This document shows, one piece after another, positions 32,137 to 40,919 of a stretch of DNA of 62,007 nt (position 1 is its first letter; the number at the start of each line of letters is the position of its first letter). Position numbers and translations under genes: made by a program. A model generated the notes under the pieces. It was given only the letters and a program-made list of their open reading frames with translations. It made no database searches and was not told where the DNA came from. Source of the stretch: Intestinibacillus massiliensis (lineage in GTDB: Bacteria; Bacillota; Clostridia; Oscillospirales; Butyricicoccaceae). Location of the stretch: assembly GCF_900155735.1 (NCBI RefSeq), contig NZ_LT707060.1:195768-257774 (forward strand), written 5' to 3'.

Positions 32137-32289
32137 ATGATGGCTATGTTTTTCGCACAGCGGGTTATCCTCGGAAAGACGGCGTTTGCGGAGGTTTCGT
32201 CCGCGCTTAAGGTGGGTTGTGCCGAAGTGCTGATTGACAGCGGACTGTCAGACCTTGTGCCCGAGGCGTACAGGCACCCGGCGTCGTAA
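32137..32289 (+). CDS. Small phage protein (50 aa, CD1375-like)
   Basis: MMAMFFAQRVILGKTAFAEV, then GCAEVLIDSGLSDLVPEAYR. It resembles the short CD1375-type proteins (small, after tail genes) but the match is weak. The start at 32137 is chosen for GAAAGG about nine bases upstream; a start at 32086 overlapping the previous gene is possible. Confidence 0.45.
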   Translation: MMAMFFAQRVILGKTAFAEVSSALKVGCAEVLIDSGLSDLVPEAYRHPAS

Positions 32290-32291
32290 AC

Positions 32292-32324
32292 AGTAAGGGC
32301 GGCGCAACCATGGCGCCGCCCTTA
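32292..32324. terminator. Bidirectional terminator-like hairpin
   Basis: GTAAGGGCGGCGC and GCGCCGCCCTTAC form a perfect 13-bp stem. It ends the tail operon on the plus strand and overlaps the stop of the minus-strand gene at 32322, so it can serve both. Confidence 0.7.
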
Positions 32325-32576
32325 CCAATTATTTAAATCAATGATTAGATAGCTGTTTTTTGCGCCGCGAAAAGAGGCGCGGCAATCTGTGGGGTCGAAG
32401 ATCAGGAGCATGTCAAAATTTTCTCCACGCTCACGGGTGCACTTAATGGGCGCGCCCTCCGGAAATTCGCCCCACCACAGATATTCATCAATAGCCTTTA
32501 CCGCGTCATTGTCCTGCATCAAGGATTTATGCACCAGCACTTTAACAACGGGTAACATATCATCAATAGAAAGCAA
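32322..32576 (-). CDS. Antisense accessory (moron) gene between tail and lysis modules (84 aa)
   Basis: Small soluble protein: SIDDMLPVVKVLVHKSLMQD, then AVKAIDEYLWWGEFPEGAPI, and a C-terminus FRGAKNSYLIIDLNNW. No family recognised. It uses a TTG start after AAGGATG, and has its own promoter on the minus strand (TGTACA, 17-bp spacer, TATACT at about 32602-32630) and a terminator shared with the tail operon. An independent unit against the late operon is the mark of a moron, often expressed in lysogens. Confidence 0.6.
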   Translation of the reverse strand: MLSIDDMLPVVKVLVHKSLMQDNDAVKAIDEYLWWGEFPEGAPIKCTRERGENFDMLLIFDPTDCRASFRGAKNSYLIIDLNNW

Positions 32577-32672
32577 GGTATCACATCCTTATGCAGACAG
32601 TATAGCGTAAGAAAAGGGTTTTGTACAGGAGGTCATAAGCATGGGTAAACGTTCAAAAAGGGGCGGTGCGCA

Positions 32673-32765
32673 ATGCTGAAAATACTGGACGGGTTTTTAG
32701 ACCGCATATTTGGCGACAAGCTTTGGCGGCTGTTCGTAATTCGGGGGGATGGGGTTGACATTTGA
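32673..32765 (+). CDS. Very small phage protein (30 aa)
   Basis: MLKILDGFLDRIFGDKLWRL and ten more residues, overlapping the start of the next gene by 17 bases. Helical, hydrophobic faces. It may be a leader peptide or a small lysis-related protein. An even shorter frame starts at 32641 (11 codons). Low certainty. Confidence 0.35.
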   Translation: MLKILDGFLDRIFGDKLWRLFVIRGDGVDI

Positions 32766-33102
32766 ACAGATTGCGGCGGCGGTGATCGGCGCGGTGGTTG
32801 GCGGCGGCGGGCTGACCGGGCTGTTGTTCCGGTATCTCTCGCGGTACATTGACCGCAAGCTGGAAACGGCGGAAGCGGAGGAAGCCGAAAAACAGAAGAT
32901 GCGCCTGCGCCGCCGCCAGATCGACGACAAGATCGGGCACGCGCAGGGGCGGGTATTCTTCTGGATTATTAAGGCGCTGCACGACCAGAGCGAGCCGCCG
33001 CCCATGGAAGAACTGGATAAGGCTTTCGCGGAATTGCAGGAAGCCGAGGAACGCGGGAAAGACTTGGATCGTGAAATTATCGCCAGGGCACAGGAGGAAT
33101 GA
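32749..33102 (+). CDS. Membrane-anchored coiled-coil protein, lysis region (117 aa)
   Basis: N-terminal hydrophobic helix (IAAAVIGAVVGGGGLTGLLF) followed by a long charged coiled coil (ETAEAEEAEKQKMRLRRRQI onwards). Membrane anchor plus coiled coil near the holin and amidase suggests a lysis-accessory or spanin-like role, but this host is Gram-positive, so that role is uncertain. The start overlaps the 30-aa frame. Confidence 0.5.
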   Translation: MGLTFEQIAAAVIGAVVGGGGLTGLLFRYLSRYIDRKLETAEAEEAEKQKMRLRRRQIDDKIGHAQGRVFFWIIKALHDQSEPPPMEELDKAFAELQEAEERGKDLDREIIARAQEE

Positions 33103-33106
33103 CGGC

Positions 33107-33355
33107 ATGGAAGAAAAAAAGGCAGTGGACACGCTGGCTGGGGAAGACACCTCAAAGGCATGGGGCGAACTGGGAAGAAAGGTTACCGACCGTATCGCCC
33201 GGCTGTTCGACGTGAAAAGCTTGGTTACATTGACGCTGACCGGCGCGATGGTCGGCATCCTGTTCGGCGGCGTGGAAGTACGGCAGGAAGCGCTGGCGCT
33301 GTTCTGCACAAGCTACGGCGCAATCATTACATACTTTTTCACAAGGAAGGAGTAG
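33107..33355 (+). CDS. Probable holin (82 aa)
   Basis: Charged N-terminal half (EEKKAVDTLAGEDTSKAWGE), then a hydrophobic helix (LVTLTLTGAMVGILFGGVEV) and a second one (LALFCTSYGAIITYFFT) ending in RKE. Two helices, small size and position before virion/amidase genes fit a class II-type holin, as do similar clostridial phage proteins. The ATG at 33107 follows CAGGAGGAATG. Confidence 0.6.
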   Translation: MEEKKAVDTLAGEDTSKAWGELGRKVTDRIARLFDVKSLVTLTLTGAMVGILFGGVEVRQEALALFCTSYGAIITYFFTRKE

Positions 33356-33361
33356 CGGGAT

Positions 33362-34780
33362 ATGGGTTTATTTGGGGCAGCGGTCAGCGCGGCGATTGGG
33401 TCGGCGGTTAAGGCCGCGAGTACGGCATCAAAGACGCAGGGGAATAAGGGCGGCGGCTCTTCCGGTTCCGGAAGCTCCGGCGGGGGTTCGTCCAGCTCGC
33501 CTTATAAGGGCGGCTATTACGATAAGGACACGGACTATGAGGCAAAAATTAAAGAGGCCGCAGACGCAGGGAATTTTTCAGTTGCCGCGCAGTATGAGCA
33601 ATTCCGAAACAACAAAATCAAAGGCGAGGGGCTAAACTATAGCCCTACTAGCCGGTATTCTCAATATTTGCCGAAAGACCCGGTAACAGCGGGCGGAATG
33701 GAAGACAATGGCGCCGGGTATGTGCCCGGCCAATCGTGGAAATCCGGCCAAGAATACATTGACCGGATGTACGAGGCGCAGAGACAGGCGCAAATTGCCG
33801 CGCTGGACAAGCAGTTTGAAAGTTTTAAGGCGCAGAACCAGGCGCAGGCGGCGGAACTGCCAAAACAGTACCAGACATCCCGTGACCAAAGCGAACTAGA
33901 GCGCTACAAGGCGCAAAAGGCGCTAAAGGAGCAGATGGCAGACAGCGGTACGACCTACAGCGGCCAGGGGAGGCAGGATACCTTAAACAATGAGAACGCC
34001 GCCGCAAACCGGCTGAATAGCATAAACACTTCTGAACAGGATGCATTAAGCAAATTGCGGCAGGGTCTTGCCGCGGCACAGCTTGCGCGTGATACAGGCG
34101 TAGCACAGGCGAACGCAAATATCGACGCGGCGCAGGCACAGGCCACGCTTAACGACCTGTACCGGCAGCAGGAAGCGCAGCGGCAGGATTATTGGAATCA
34201 AAAGAATTTTGGACTTAGTGAGGCGGGCGTAACCGGCCTCTATCAGGGCACGCCGACGATGCAAAAGCAATATCAGGATTACCAGATGCAAGCCGATACG
34301 CGAGATTATGAACTGCGAAAGAAGGAACTGGATGACCAGTTATTGACCAATCAGATTACCCGCGCGCAGTATGAGGAGCAACTTAAGGCTTTGCAGCGTG
34401 ACAACCGTATCGGTGACCTATACGATGAAAAAATGGCGGAGCAGGAATACAAAAATTTGCAGTTAGCGGCGAGCCGTGCAAGATCGGGTTCGGGTAAGAC
34501 GGACACCGGCTCATATGAGCGCAGCAGCCCGGCATTTGATGGGACAGAAATTTTACAGGGGGTCAGAAACGGCCTAAACGAAGTTAGAGCGGCGCTTCCC
34601 ATCCAAGCGGCGGGCACCCAACCAAACACCCAGGGGACGACCGAAGACAAGGGGTGGGCTTATGTCGAAGGCTACGGGCGCAGATCATGGACAGAGCTAG
34701 AAGCCCTGATTAATAACGGCTATGTAAAAGAGGTTTATGAACCTTCAACCGGGCGGACGCGATTTAAGAAGATCAAGTAA
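33362..34780 (+). CDS. Internal virion protein (ejection-type), Gly-rich N-terminus
   Basis: 472-aa protein. Hydrophobic Ala/Gly start (GLFGAAVSAAIGSAVKAAST), Gly/Ser linker (GGGSSGSGSSGGGSSSS), then a long Gln-rich coiled-coil (QRQAQIAALDKQFESFKAQN and similar) and a C-terminal segment GWAYVEGYGRRSWTELEALI. Its placement with an even longer coiled-coil protein matches the ejection proteins of short-tailed phages, which form a channel for DNA delivery. Inference from shape and order. Confidence 0.6.
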   Translation: MGLFGAAVSAAIGSAVKAASTASKTQGNKGGGSSGSGSSGGGSSSSPYKGGYYDKDTDYEAKIKEAADAGNFSVAAQYEQFRNNKIKGEGLNYSPTSRYSQYLPKDPVTAGGMEDNGAGYVPGQSWKSGQEYIDRMYEAQRQAQIAALDKQFESFKAQNQAQAAELPKQYQTSRDQSELERYKAQKALKEQMADSGTTYSGQGRQDTLNNENAAANRLNSINTSEQDALSKLRQGLAAAQLARDTGVAQANANIDAAQAQATLNDLYRQQEAQRQDYWNQKNFGLSEAGVTGLYQGTPTMQKQYQDYQMQADTRDYELRKKELDDQLLTNQITRAQYEEQLKALQRDNRIGDLYDEKMAEQEYKNLQLAASRARSGSGKTDTGSYERSSPAFDGTEILQGVRNGLNEVRAALPIQAAGTQPNTQGTTEDKGWAYVEGYGRRSWTELEALINNGYVKEVYEPSTGRTRFKKIK

Positions 34781-34792
34781 GGAGGCAGCGGC

Positions 34793-37700
34793 ATGGCAAG
34801 CGAGTACGTGCGCAAAATGGCCGAAAAACAGGCGAAAAAGGTCGATAAACAATTTGGGAAGGGCGCATATGGCGGCAGCCAGTGGCGCGAGGAAACGGCT
34901 AAAAAAAGCCGCCCGACACAGCAGGGGCTTGCAGATTATCAAAAATCCATTTCAGCCAGGGCACCGGCTTCCAGCTATGCCGCCGCAGCCGGAAACTATA
35001 GGACACCGATTGCACCTTTAACGCCACAGAGCGCGGCGATTTCCGGGGTGAAAAATCCGGAAACCCAGAAAAAGGTGCAAAAGGGGATGCAGACAGCCGC
35101 CGCCAAAGATAAGGAAGCACGCGGTAAACCGTTTTGGGAGGATATGTTCGCGCAGGACGAAACCTACGTAGACCTTGCCAAGAAGGGGGATTTTGCAGGT
35201 GCGGCGGCGAACTTTATCGGCTCAGGCGTGCAAGCACTCCAAAGCGGTTATTTAAACGCCATAAATGCGGGGGATTCCCTGCTGCACGGGCAAGGGCTTC
35301 CGGAATTTCACTACAATATGTCAAAAGAGGATTATGACAAGGAAGTTGTGAAACGGTTGGGCGGCGGAAAGACCATTGGGGAGCACATCAGCGAGCTAAA
35401 CCCAGGGCTGGGCATGGCCTACGGCATTGTAAACGAAACGCTTTCAGACCCCACAACGTTCCTTTCCGGCGGCGAGGTCTACGACGCAGTAGAACGGGCT
35501 GGCCGGGCAAAGGCCGGAGGCGGGAATTACGCCAAGGCGCTGCAAAATGGGACGTTCAGCCAAGTGCCAAGGGTGAACACAGCGAAACAAGGCGCGCAGG
35601 GGGCGCAGGACGCACGAGGCGCGGGTCAGGGCATAGAGGAATTGCCGGTAATGCAAAAGCCCGCAGAGGGCGTACAGGAGGCCGCAACCGCCACGCAGGC
35701 CGGCAAGGCCGCGACAGAGACGCCGGAACAAGTGAAATCCGTCGCGGAGAAATTGCAGGACGATTTACGCGCCGCACAGGAGCAGCTTGAAGAAGCCATG
35801 TCCGGAACCCGGCAATATTACGCGGAATACCGCAGCACAGCGCCGGAGACGCGCCGGGCGGGATTGCTTGACGATTACCGGGCGGCTGACCAGCGAGTGA
35901 AGCGGACGCAAGCCCAGGTTGATAAGCTGAAAAAAGAGATACAGACGCTTGCGGAAAATGAAGCAGCACAGAAAGCGGCAGCACGCGAAGCGGAAAAAGC
36001 CGCGCAAGCTTCAAAAATGCGATACGATCAGGTGCTACAGGTTGCGGACGGCATAGACGCAAAGACGGTGCACCGCGCAGACCTGGACGCCCTGCACGAA
36101 ATCGGGGAAACCTCCCCGGAAATTGCGGCCATGGGACAAAAATACCGCATGGCCGAAGAATTACAGGCCAAGCTTTACGGCAAGGCGGCTATGGAGCCGG
36201 AAAATCAGGTTGTAGGGCTGTACAAGCAACTCGAAAACGCGGATTCCATCCAAGATGCACTGAAAATCCAAGATCAGATTACAGAAACCGAAAAGGAGCT
36301 TGAAAATATTCGGGGCGTGCTTGATCAGGCTACACAAGCTTTTCAAAAAAACGCCAGGGAGGGCAAGCCGTTAATACATAAAGCAGACATCCTAACGGAC
36401 GCGGGGCTTACACCGGGCGAATTACCTCCTGTGGCCGATTATGCCGAAGCATTCGGCGGCTTCCGCCCAGGCGAAAGGGTGCGCGCGGGAGACCGGGGGA
36501 ATTATGGCGTGATTGACAGAAAGAACGCCTCCGGTACTTATGACGTTACCTTCCGTGATAGCAAAACAGGCAGCACCAAGACCGTGGAGTTTGACGGGGA
36601 TATGCTGCAACGGGTAGAACATGTCGAAGATATTGCCAAGCCAAAGCTGGAAGACTTGCCGGACTTTGCATCATCCAAAGGCGTTTATGAGCAGGACACA
36701 CCAAGGTTGGAAGAACTGCCTGTGATGCGTCAAGAACCCCAAGCGTTTGGGGGCGGTTTAGAGGTGGCCAGCGCGCCGCGTGGCATGGACGATGTGCCGC
36801 CGACAAGCACTGCCAGAGCACCGGCAAACGAGGTGCAGGCGGCAGAAAAAGCTAAAATTGCGGCAAAGAATGCCCGGGAGAAATCTCCACTTGAGTTGGA
36901 TGGGGCAAAGGAACTAACCGACGGTATTGATTACGAAATGAAAAGCGGGCTGGAAACACTGGGGGCGGACGACTATTACAAGCTGAATAACCCCAGCGGT
37001 GCATATAACAAGGACGTTTCCCGTGTGATGGACGCGGCGGCGGGCAAGGACAAGACGCTGCGCCAAAAGCTGAAGGAAGTTTTTGAAATACCGCTGTGGG
37101 AAGCTAAAAAGCGGTTTGCACAAGGCGTGAAAAACAAGCTTGACCAGTATTACGAAGCCTGCAAAGAACTGGGCATTAAGCAGGGGAGCCGGGAAAGCGC
37201 CGCCGTGCAATGGTACGGCGAGGGCTATCGCGTGGTGAAGGGTGAAAAAGTACCCTATGGGCTGGCAGAGCTGCAACGGGATTTCCCGGACACATGGAAG
37301 AATATTCAGAAAATGGACGGCATCAACCGCAGGCTGTATGATTCGTATTTACAGCGGCTTAACGCGGCGCTTGAAAAAATCTATCCCAATGTCGAAGAAA
37401 CGGCAAAACATCAGCTTACCGTATTGCAGGCACGCCGGGACGGGCTGCAAAGCAAGGTAAAGGCTTTGCAAGAGGGGATGCAGGCGGCGCCGGGGAATAC
37501 CCAGTACGCGGACGAACTAAAACGCATGATGCAGAGCGTCAAGGAAAATGACGATGAAATTATAAAGCTGCAACAGGCGATTGAGGACGGCAGCATATTT
37601 AAAAACAAGCGCGTACAGGCGCGCCGGGACTATTACCACCATTGGCGAGAGATGGACGACGGCCTAAGTGCTGTAAAAAACATCTTTCAAACATCGGCGG

Positions 37701-40030
37701 ATATCGACCCGCGCCTTGTCGGTGTATCCGACTGGACAAAGCCCAAAAGCAAATGGGCGGGATTTATGCAACGGCGGCACGGCATCGACGATGCGCAGGA
37801 TTCCGTGGGCGGCATGGTGAAATACATCCAAGCGGCGGAGTACAAAATTAATATTGATCCGGAAATTGCGCGGCTGCGCGTTGCGGTGCGAGACCTGCAA
37901 AACGGTACGGCGGACACCAAGAACGCCAACCGCTTTATTGAATGGCTGACGGATTTTACAAATGACCTTGCGGGCAAAACAAACCCCATTGACCGGGCAT
38001 TTCAAAAAGCAGCACCGGGCGGACGGAAAACCATGAAAGCATTTCGGTGGTTAAACAATCGGTTAAAAGGCAGCGCAGTTGTTGGCAACTTAAGTTCGGT
38101 TGTATCCCAGGTCTATAACCTGCCAAACGCAGTCGCATACATCAAAAATCCGGCAGACCTGGCGGCAGGTGCGATAGACGCCACGCGCGTCTCGCTGGGC
38201 AGCAAAAAGGCAAAAAATTTGCTTTCGCAAAGTGGGTTTTTAACGGAACGCTATTTAGATCATTCTGTAAGACAGTTTGACGAAGGGGTTTTAAAAGCGC
38301 CGGGAAAATTTGCGGGTTGGCTGATGGAGATCGGTGATCGGAAGGTTGCCGAAATGTCATGGTTTGCCGCATATCGGCAAGCGGAACGCAAAGGGATAGC
38401 CGACGCCGCCACATACGCCGATGATATCACGCGGCGCGCCATTGCCGGGCGCGGCATCGGAGAAGTGCCGCTAATGCAGAAATCGGAGATTGTAAAGCTA
38501 TTTGCACCTTTCCAGGTGGAAGTCAATAACGCATACCAGCTCCTAAAGGAGCGTGTGAAGCAAAAGGACGCGCTGGGGCTAGTTGAAATGTTCGCTACAA
38601 CATGGCTTATGAACGAGGTGCGTAAAAACTTTATAGACGGGCGGGAAACAGGGTTCGACCCAATCCACGCGGCGCAGGACACTTATAAAGAAATTGCTGC
38701 ACAAGAGGAAAAATCCGGTGAAAAAATGTCGGCCATGGAGAAGACGGGGAAATATGCAGGCAGGCTTTCCGGCGAACTTCTTTCCAATATGCCAGCAGGC
38801 GACCAAATCGCTAGAACGCTGCTCGGCATAAATGAGAGCACCGCAGAAAAATTTTTTGGGGAAGGCGACCCGACGCGCTTTGGCACCGGGAATATTGGCC
38901 TTTCAGCACTGACAACGCCTATCACAAGCTTTGTAAATGGCCAGCAGGTGGACTATTTAGAACCCATCACAAATATCCTACCTCCATTCGGCGGCGCACA
39001 GCTCAACCGTAGCCGCAAGGCGGCGGAAGACTTAGACTTGCTTCCAAAACTGCGCCTTGACCAGGAAAACGGGTTTACAGTACGCCGTCAACCCGTGCCG
39101 GGCGCTTACACGGCGGACAATAAGCGCTTAAAATATCCAATTGACACGGACGACAAGGGAAATGCAGCAAAGGCGCTGCTTTTTGGCACCACCTCTACAA
39201 AGGAAGGACAGCAATATTTAGACGGCGGTGCAAAGATGCTTTCCGAAAAGGGGACGCAGAACTTTAACGCGCTGGCATCTATGGATATCGACCCACAGAC
39301 CGCTTTCAGCCTTGTGAATCAGGTAAATGCCCTAAAACCGATTAAGGATAAGGACGGCAAGACGATCGAAACCCAAAACGAACAGGCGCGCCGCTTGATT
39401 ATGGATATGGACGCACCGGCGGGCGTAAAGCAGCGGATAGACCAGCAGCTTGTAGCCGGAACAGAACCGAATGAAGACGGCGAGTTGCCGCGAACGCCGG
39501 ATTATTTATCAGAAGGGGAGCTATTGGCGTTTGACCGGCTTTCTGAGGCGACTTACCAAAAGGCGAAGCAGGCGAAAATGTTCAACGGCGTGCCTTATGA
39601 AAATTTTGTAGAGGCATATGACACTTTGCGGGCGGTGGACAAGAAAAAGGAAGCCGGGCAAATTGCGTCAAAGGACGTAAACCACGAAAAACGGCGCGCA
39701 CTGGCAAGCATGGATATTCCGAATGCGCAGAAAAACGTAATTGATGATATGTTAATAAACGATATGACCATCATCCCGAAAGAAATAAACGCAGATTATA
39801 GCACCCCGGAAACGCTGCGCATTTCACAAATGAGCGAAGCGGCGCAAAAGAAATGGACAAAAGCAAAAAAAGCCGGTTTTAATTCAACAGAATTCAATCG
39901 GGCGTGGGAAGCACTAGGAAAAATAAAAAAAGGAGGGCGAAAAGCGCGCATTGCAGCAATACAGGATTTAGGATATTCGTATGCGGATGCAGCTTTTTTC
40001 GCAGACTTATACACGGAACGGGCAAAGTAA
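34793..40030 (+). CDS. Very large internal virion / ejection protein (1745 aa)
   Basis: The biggest gene of the window. Mostly helical with long coiled coils (about residues 320-410 and 880-950). Middle: a MuF-like or structural segment with WYGEGYRVVKGEKVPYGLAE and FMQRRHGIDDAQDSVGGMVK. Near residue 1230: GEVPLMQKSEIVKLFAPFQV, then NNAYQLLKERVKQKDAL. Similar xELPVMxK/R text occurs three times. Size, order and composition match the giant internal proteins of podoviruses (T7 gp16-like). No transglycosylase motif was recognised. AAGGAGG start site. Confidence 0.6.
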   Translation: MASEYVRKMAEKQAKKVDKQFGKGAYGGSQWREETAKKSRPTQQGLADYQKSISARAPASSYAAAAGNYRTPIAPLTPQSAAISGVKNPETQKKVQKGMQTAAAKDKEARGKPFWEDMFAQDETYVDLAKKGDFAGAAANFIGSGVQALQSGYLNAINAGDSLLHGQGLPEFHYNMSKEDYDKEVVKRLGGGKTIGEHISELNPGLGMAYGIVNETLSDPTTFLSGGEVYDAVERAGRAKAGGGNYAKALQNGTFSQVPRVNTAKQGAQGAQDARGAGQGIEELPVMQKPAEGVQEAATATQAGKAATETPEQVKSVAEKLQDDLRAAQEQLEEAMSGTRQYYAEYRSTAPETRRAGLLDDYRAADQRVKRTQAQVDKLKKEIQTLAENEAAQKAAAREAEKAAQASKMRYDQVLQVADGIDAKTVHRADLDALHEIGETSPEIAAMGQKYRMAEELQAKLYGKAAMEPENQVVGLYKQLENADSIQDALKIQDQITETEKELENIRGVLDQATQAFQKNAREGKPLIHKADILTDAGLTPGELPPVADYAEAFGGFRPGERVRAGDRGNYGVIDRKNASGTYDVTFRDSKTGSTKTVEFDGDMLQRVEHVEDIAKPKLEDLPDFASSKGVYEQDTPRLEELPVMRQEPQAFGGGLEVASAPRGMDDVPPTSTARAPANEVQAAEKAKIAAKNAREKSPLELDGAKELTDGIDYEMKSGLETLGADDYYKLNNPSGAYNKDVSRVMDAAAGKDKTLRQKLKEVFEIPLWEAKKRFAQGVKNKLDQYYEACKELGIKQGSRESAAVQWYGEGYRVVKGEKVPYGLAELQRDFPDTWKNIQKMDGINRRLYDSYLQRLNAALEKIYPNVEETAKHQLTVLQARRDGLQSKVKALQEGMQAAPGNTQYADELKRMMQSVKENDDEIIKLQQAIEDGSIFKNKRVQARRDYYHHWREMDDGLSAVKNIFQTSADIDPRLVGVSDWTKPKSKWAGFMQRRHGIDDAQDSVGGMVKYIQAAEYKINIDPEIARLRVAVRDLQNGTADTKNANRFIEWLTDFTNDLAGKTNPIDRAFQKAAPGGRKTMKAFRWLNNRLKGSAVVGNLSSVVSQVYNLPNAVAYIKNPADLAAGAIDATRVSLGSKKAKNLLSQSGFLTERYLDHSVRQFDEGVLKAPGKFAGWLMEIGDRKVAEMSWFAAYRQAERKGIADAATYADDITRRAIAGRGIGEVPLMQKSEIVKLFAPFQVEVNNAYQLLKERVKQKDALGLVEMFATTWLMNEVRKNFIDGRETGFDPIHAAQDTYKEIAAQEEKSGEKMSAMEKTGKYAGRLSGELLSNMPAGDQIARTLLGINESTAEKFFGEGDPTRFGTGNIGLSALTTPITSFVNGQQVDYLEPITNILPPFGGAQLNRSRKAAEDLDLLPKLRLDQENGFTVRRQPVPGAYTADNKRLKYPIDTDDKGNAAKALLFGTTSTKEGQQYLDGGAKMLSEKGTQNFNALASMDIDPQTAFSLVNQVNALKPIKDKDGKTIETQNEQARRLIMDMDAPAGVKQRIDQQLVAGTEPNEDGELPRTPDYLSEGELLAFDRLSEATYQKAKQAKMFNGVPYENFVEAYDTLRAVDKKKEAGQIASKDVNHEKRRALASMDIPNAQKNVIDDMLINDMTIIPKEINADYSTPETLRISQMSEAAQKKWTKAKKAGFNSTEFNRAWEALGKIKKGGRKARIAAIQDLGYSYADAAFFADLYTERAK

Positions 40031-40044
40031 TTGGAGGGATAATT

Positions 40045-40842
40045 ATGGCGAAGGTTTTTATTGGCGTCGGCCACGGCGGCAAGGACAGTGGCGCGGTGGC
40101 CGGCGGGCTGCGCGAGAGTGACGTAAACCTGACGATGGCGCTTGCCATGCGCGATGAGCTGCGGCGGCATGGCGTGACAGTCGGTATCAGCCGCACCACG
40201 GACGAAGACGACCGGCTCTCGGAGGAAATACAGGAGTGTAACGCATTCGCTCCAGATTTTGCCGTTGAGGTACATAACAACAGCGGCGGCGGCGACGGGT
40301 TCGAGGTATTCGTATACCCAGGCAGCGGGCAGGCGCGGCGGCTGGCCGAAGCGATCGAGGACGAGGTAAAAGGCATCGGCCAGAACAGCCGGGGGATTAA
40401 AACAAGTACGGCGCTGGGCTGGGTGCGCGAGGTGAAAGCGCCCGCCGTGCTGTGTGAAGGGTTCTTTTTGGACAATGCCACAGACCGGCTTATCGCGGAC
40501 ACGGCGGCCAAACAGCGCGCCTTTGGCGCGGCCTATGCGCGCGGCGTGCTGCGTATGCTGGGGATTGCATATATACCGCAGGGCGGTGACCTGGACGTAC
40601 TGTGCGCACAAGTAAAGGCGCGGTACGGATTTGACGATGACACAATGCAAGAGCTGCGCAAGCATCCATACCCTGATGCGCTGATGAAAAAATTAGCGGA
40701 CAAACCGCGACCGGCGGGCGGCGGCATTGGAGTGAACGGCGAAGCCGTGCAGCAGATTTTTGGATTTGAAAACGAAACCATGCGCTTTTTAATGAACCAT
40801 CAATATTCAGACGCTTTATTTGTGAAAATGATTGAAAAATAG
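40045..40842 (+). CDS. N-acetylmuramoyl-L-alanine amidase (endolysin), Amidase_3 type
   Basis: 265-aa peptidoglycan hydrolase that would cleave the MurNAc-L-Ala bond at lysis. Zinc-site residues appear in order: His in VFIGVGHGGKDSGA, Glu in GGLRESDVN, His in AVEVHNNSGG, and catalytic Glu in VLCEGFFLDN. After about residue 180 there are two repeats of a short helical unit (DDTMQELRKHPYPDALMKKL and NETMRFLMNHQYSDALFVKM), probably the cell-wall-binding part. No signal peptide, so it depends on a holin. The ATG at 40045 has TTGGAGGG. Confidence 0.88.
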   Translation: MAKVFIGVGHGGKDSGAVAGGLRESDVNLTMALAMRDELRRHGVTVGISRTTDEDDRLSEEIQECNAFAPDFAVEVHNNSGGGDGFEVFVYPGSGQARRLAEAIEDEVKGIGQNSRGIKTSTALGWVREVKAPAVLCEGFFLDNATDRLIADTAAKQRAFGAAYARGVLRMLGIAYIPQGGDLDVLCAQVKARYGFDDDTMQELRKHPYPDALMKKLADKPRPAGGGIGVNGEAVQQIFGFENETMRFLMNHQYSDALFVKMIEK

Positions 40843-40882
40843 CGAAAAGCACCGCAGAAAATAAACTGCGGTGCTTTTCGCT
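40841..40882. terminator. Terminator at the right end of prophage 1
   Basis: AGCGAAAAGCACCGCAG and its exact complement form a 17-bp stem around an A-rich loop. The A/T-rich arms suit termination in both directions, between the amidase and the converging recombinase of element 3. Confidence 0.8.
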
Positions 40883-40919
40883 GTTATAGGGGCAAATACA
40901 ATGGACAGGCCGGAAATTT

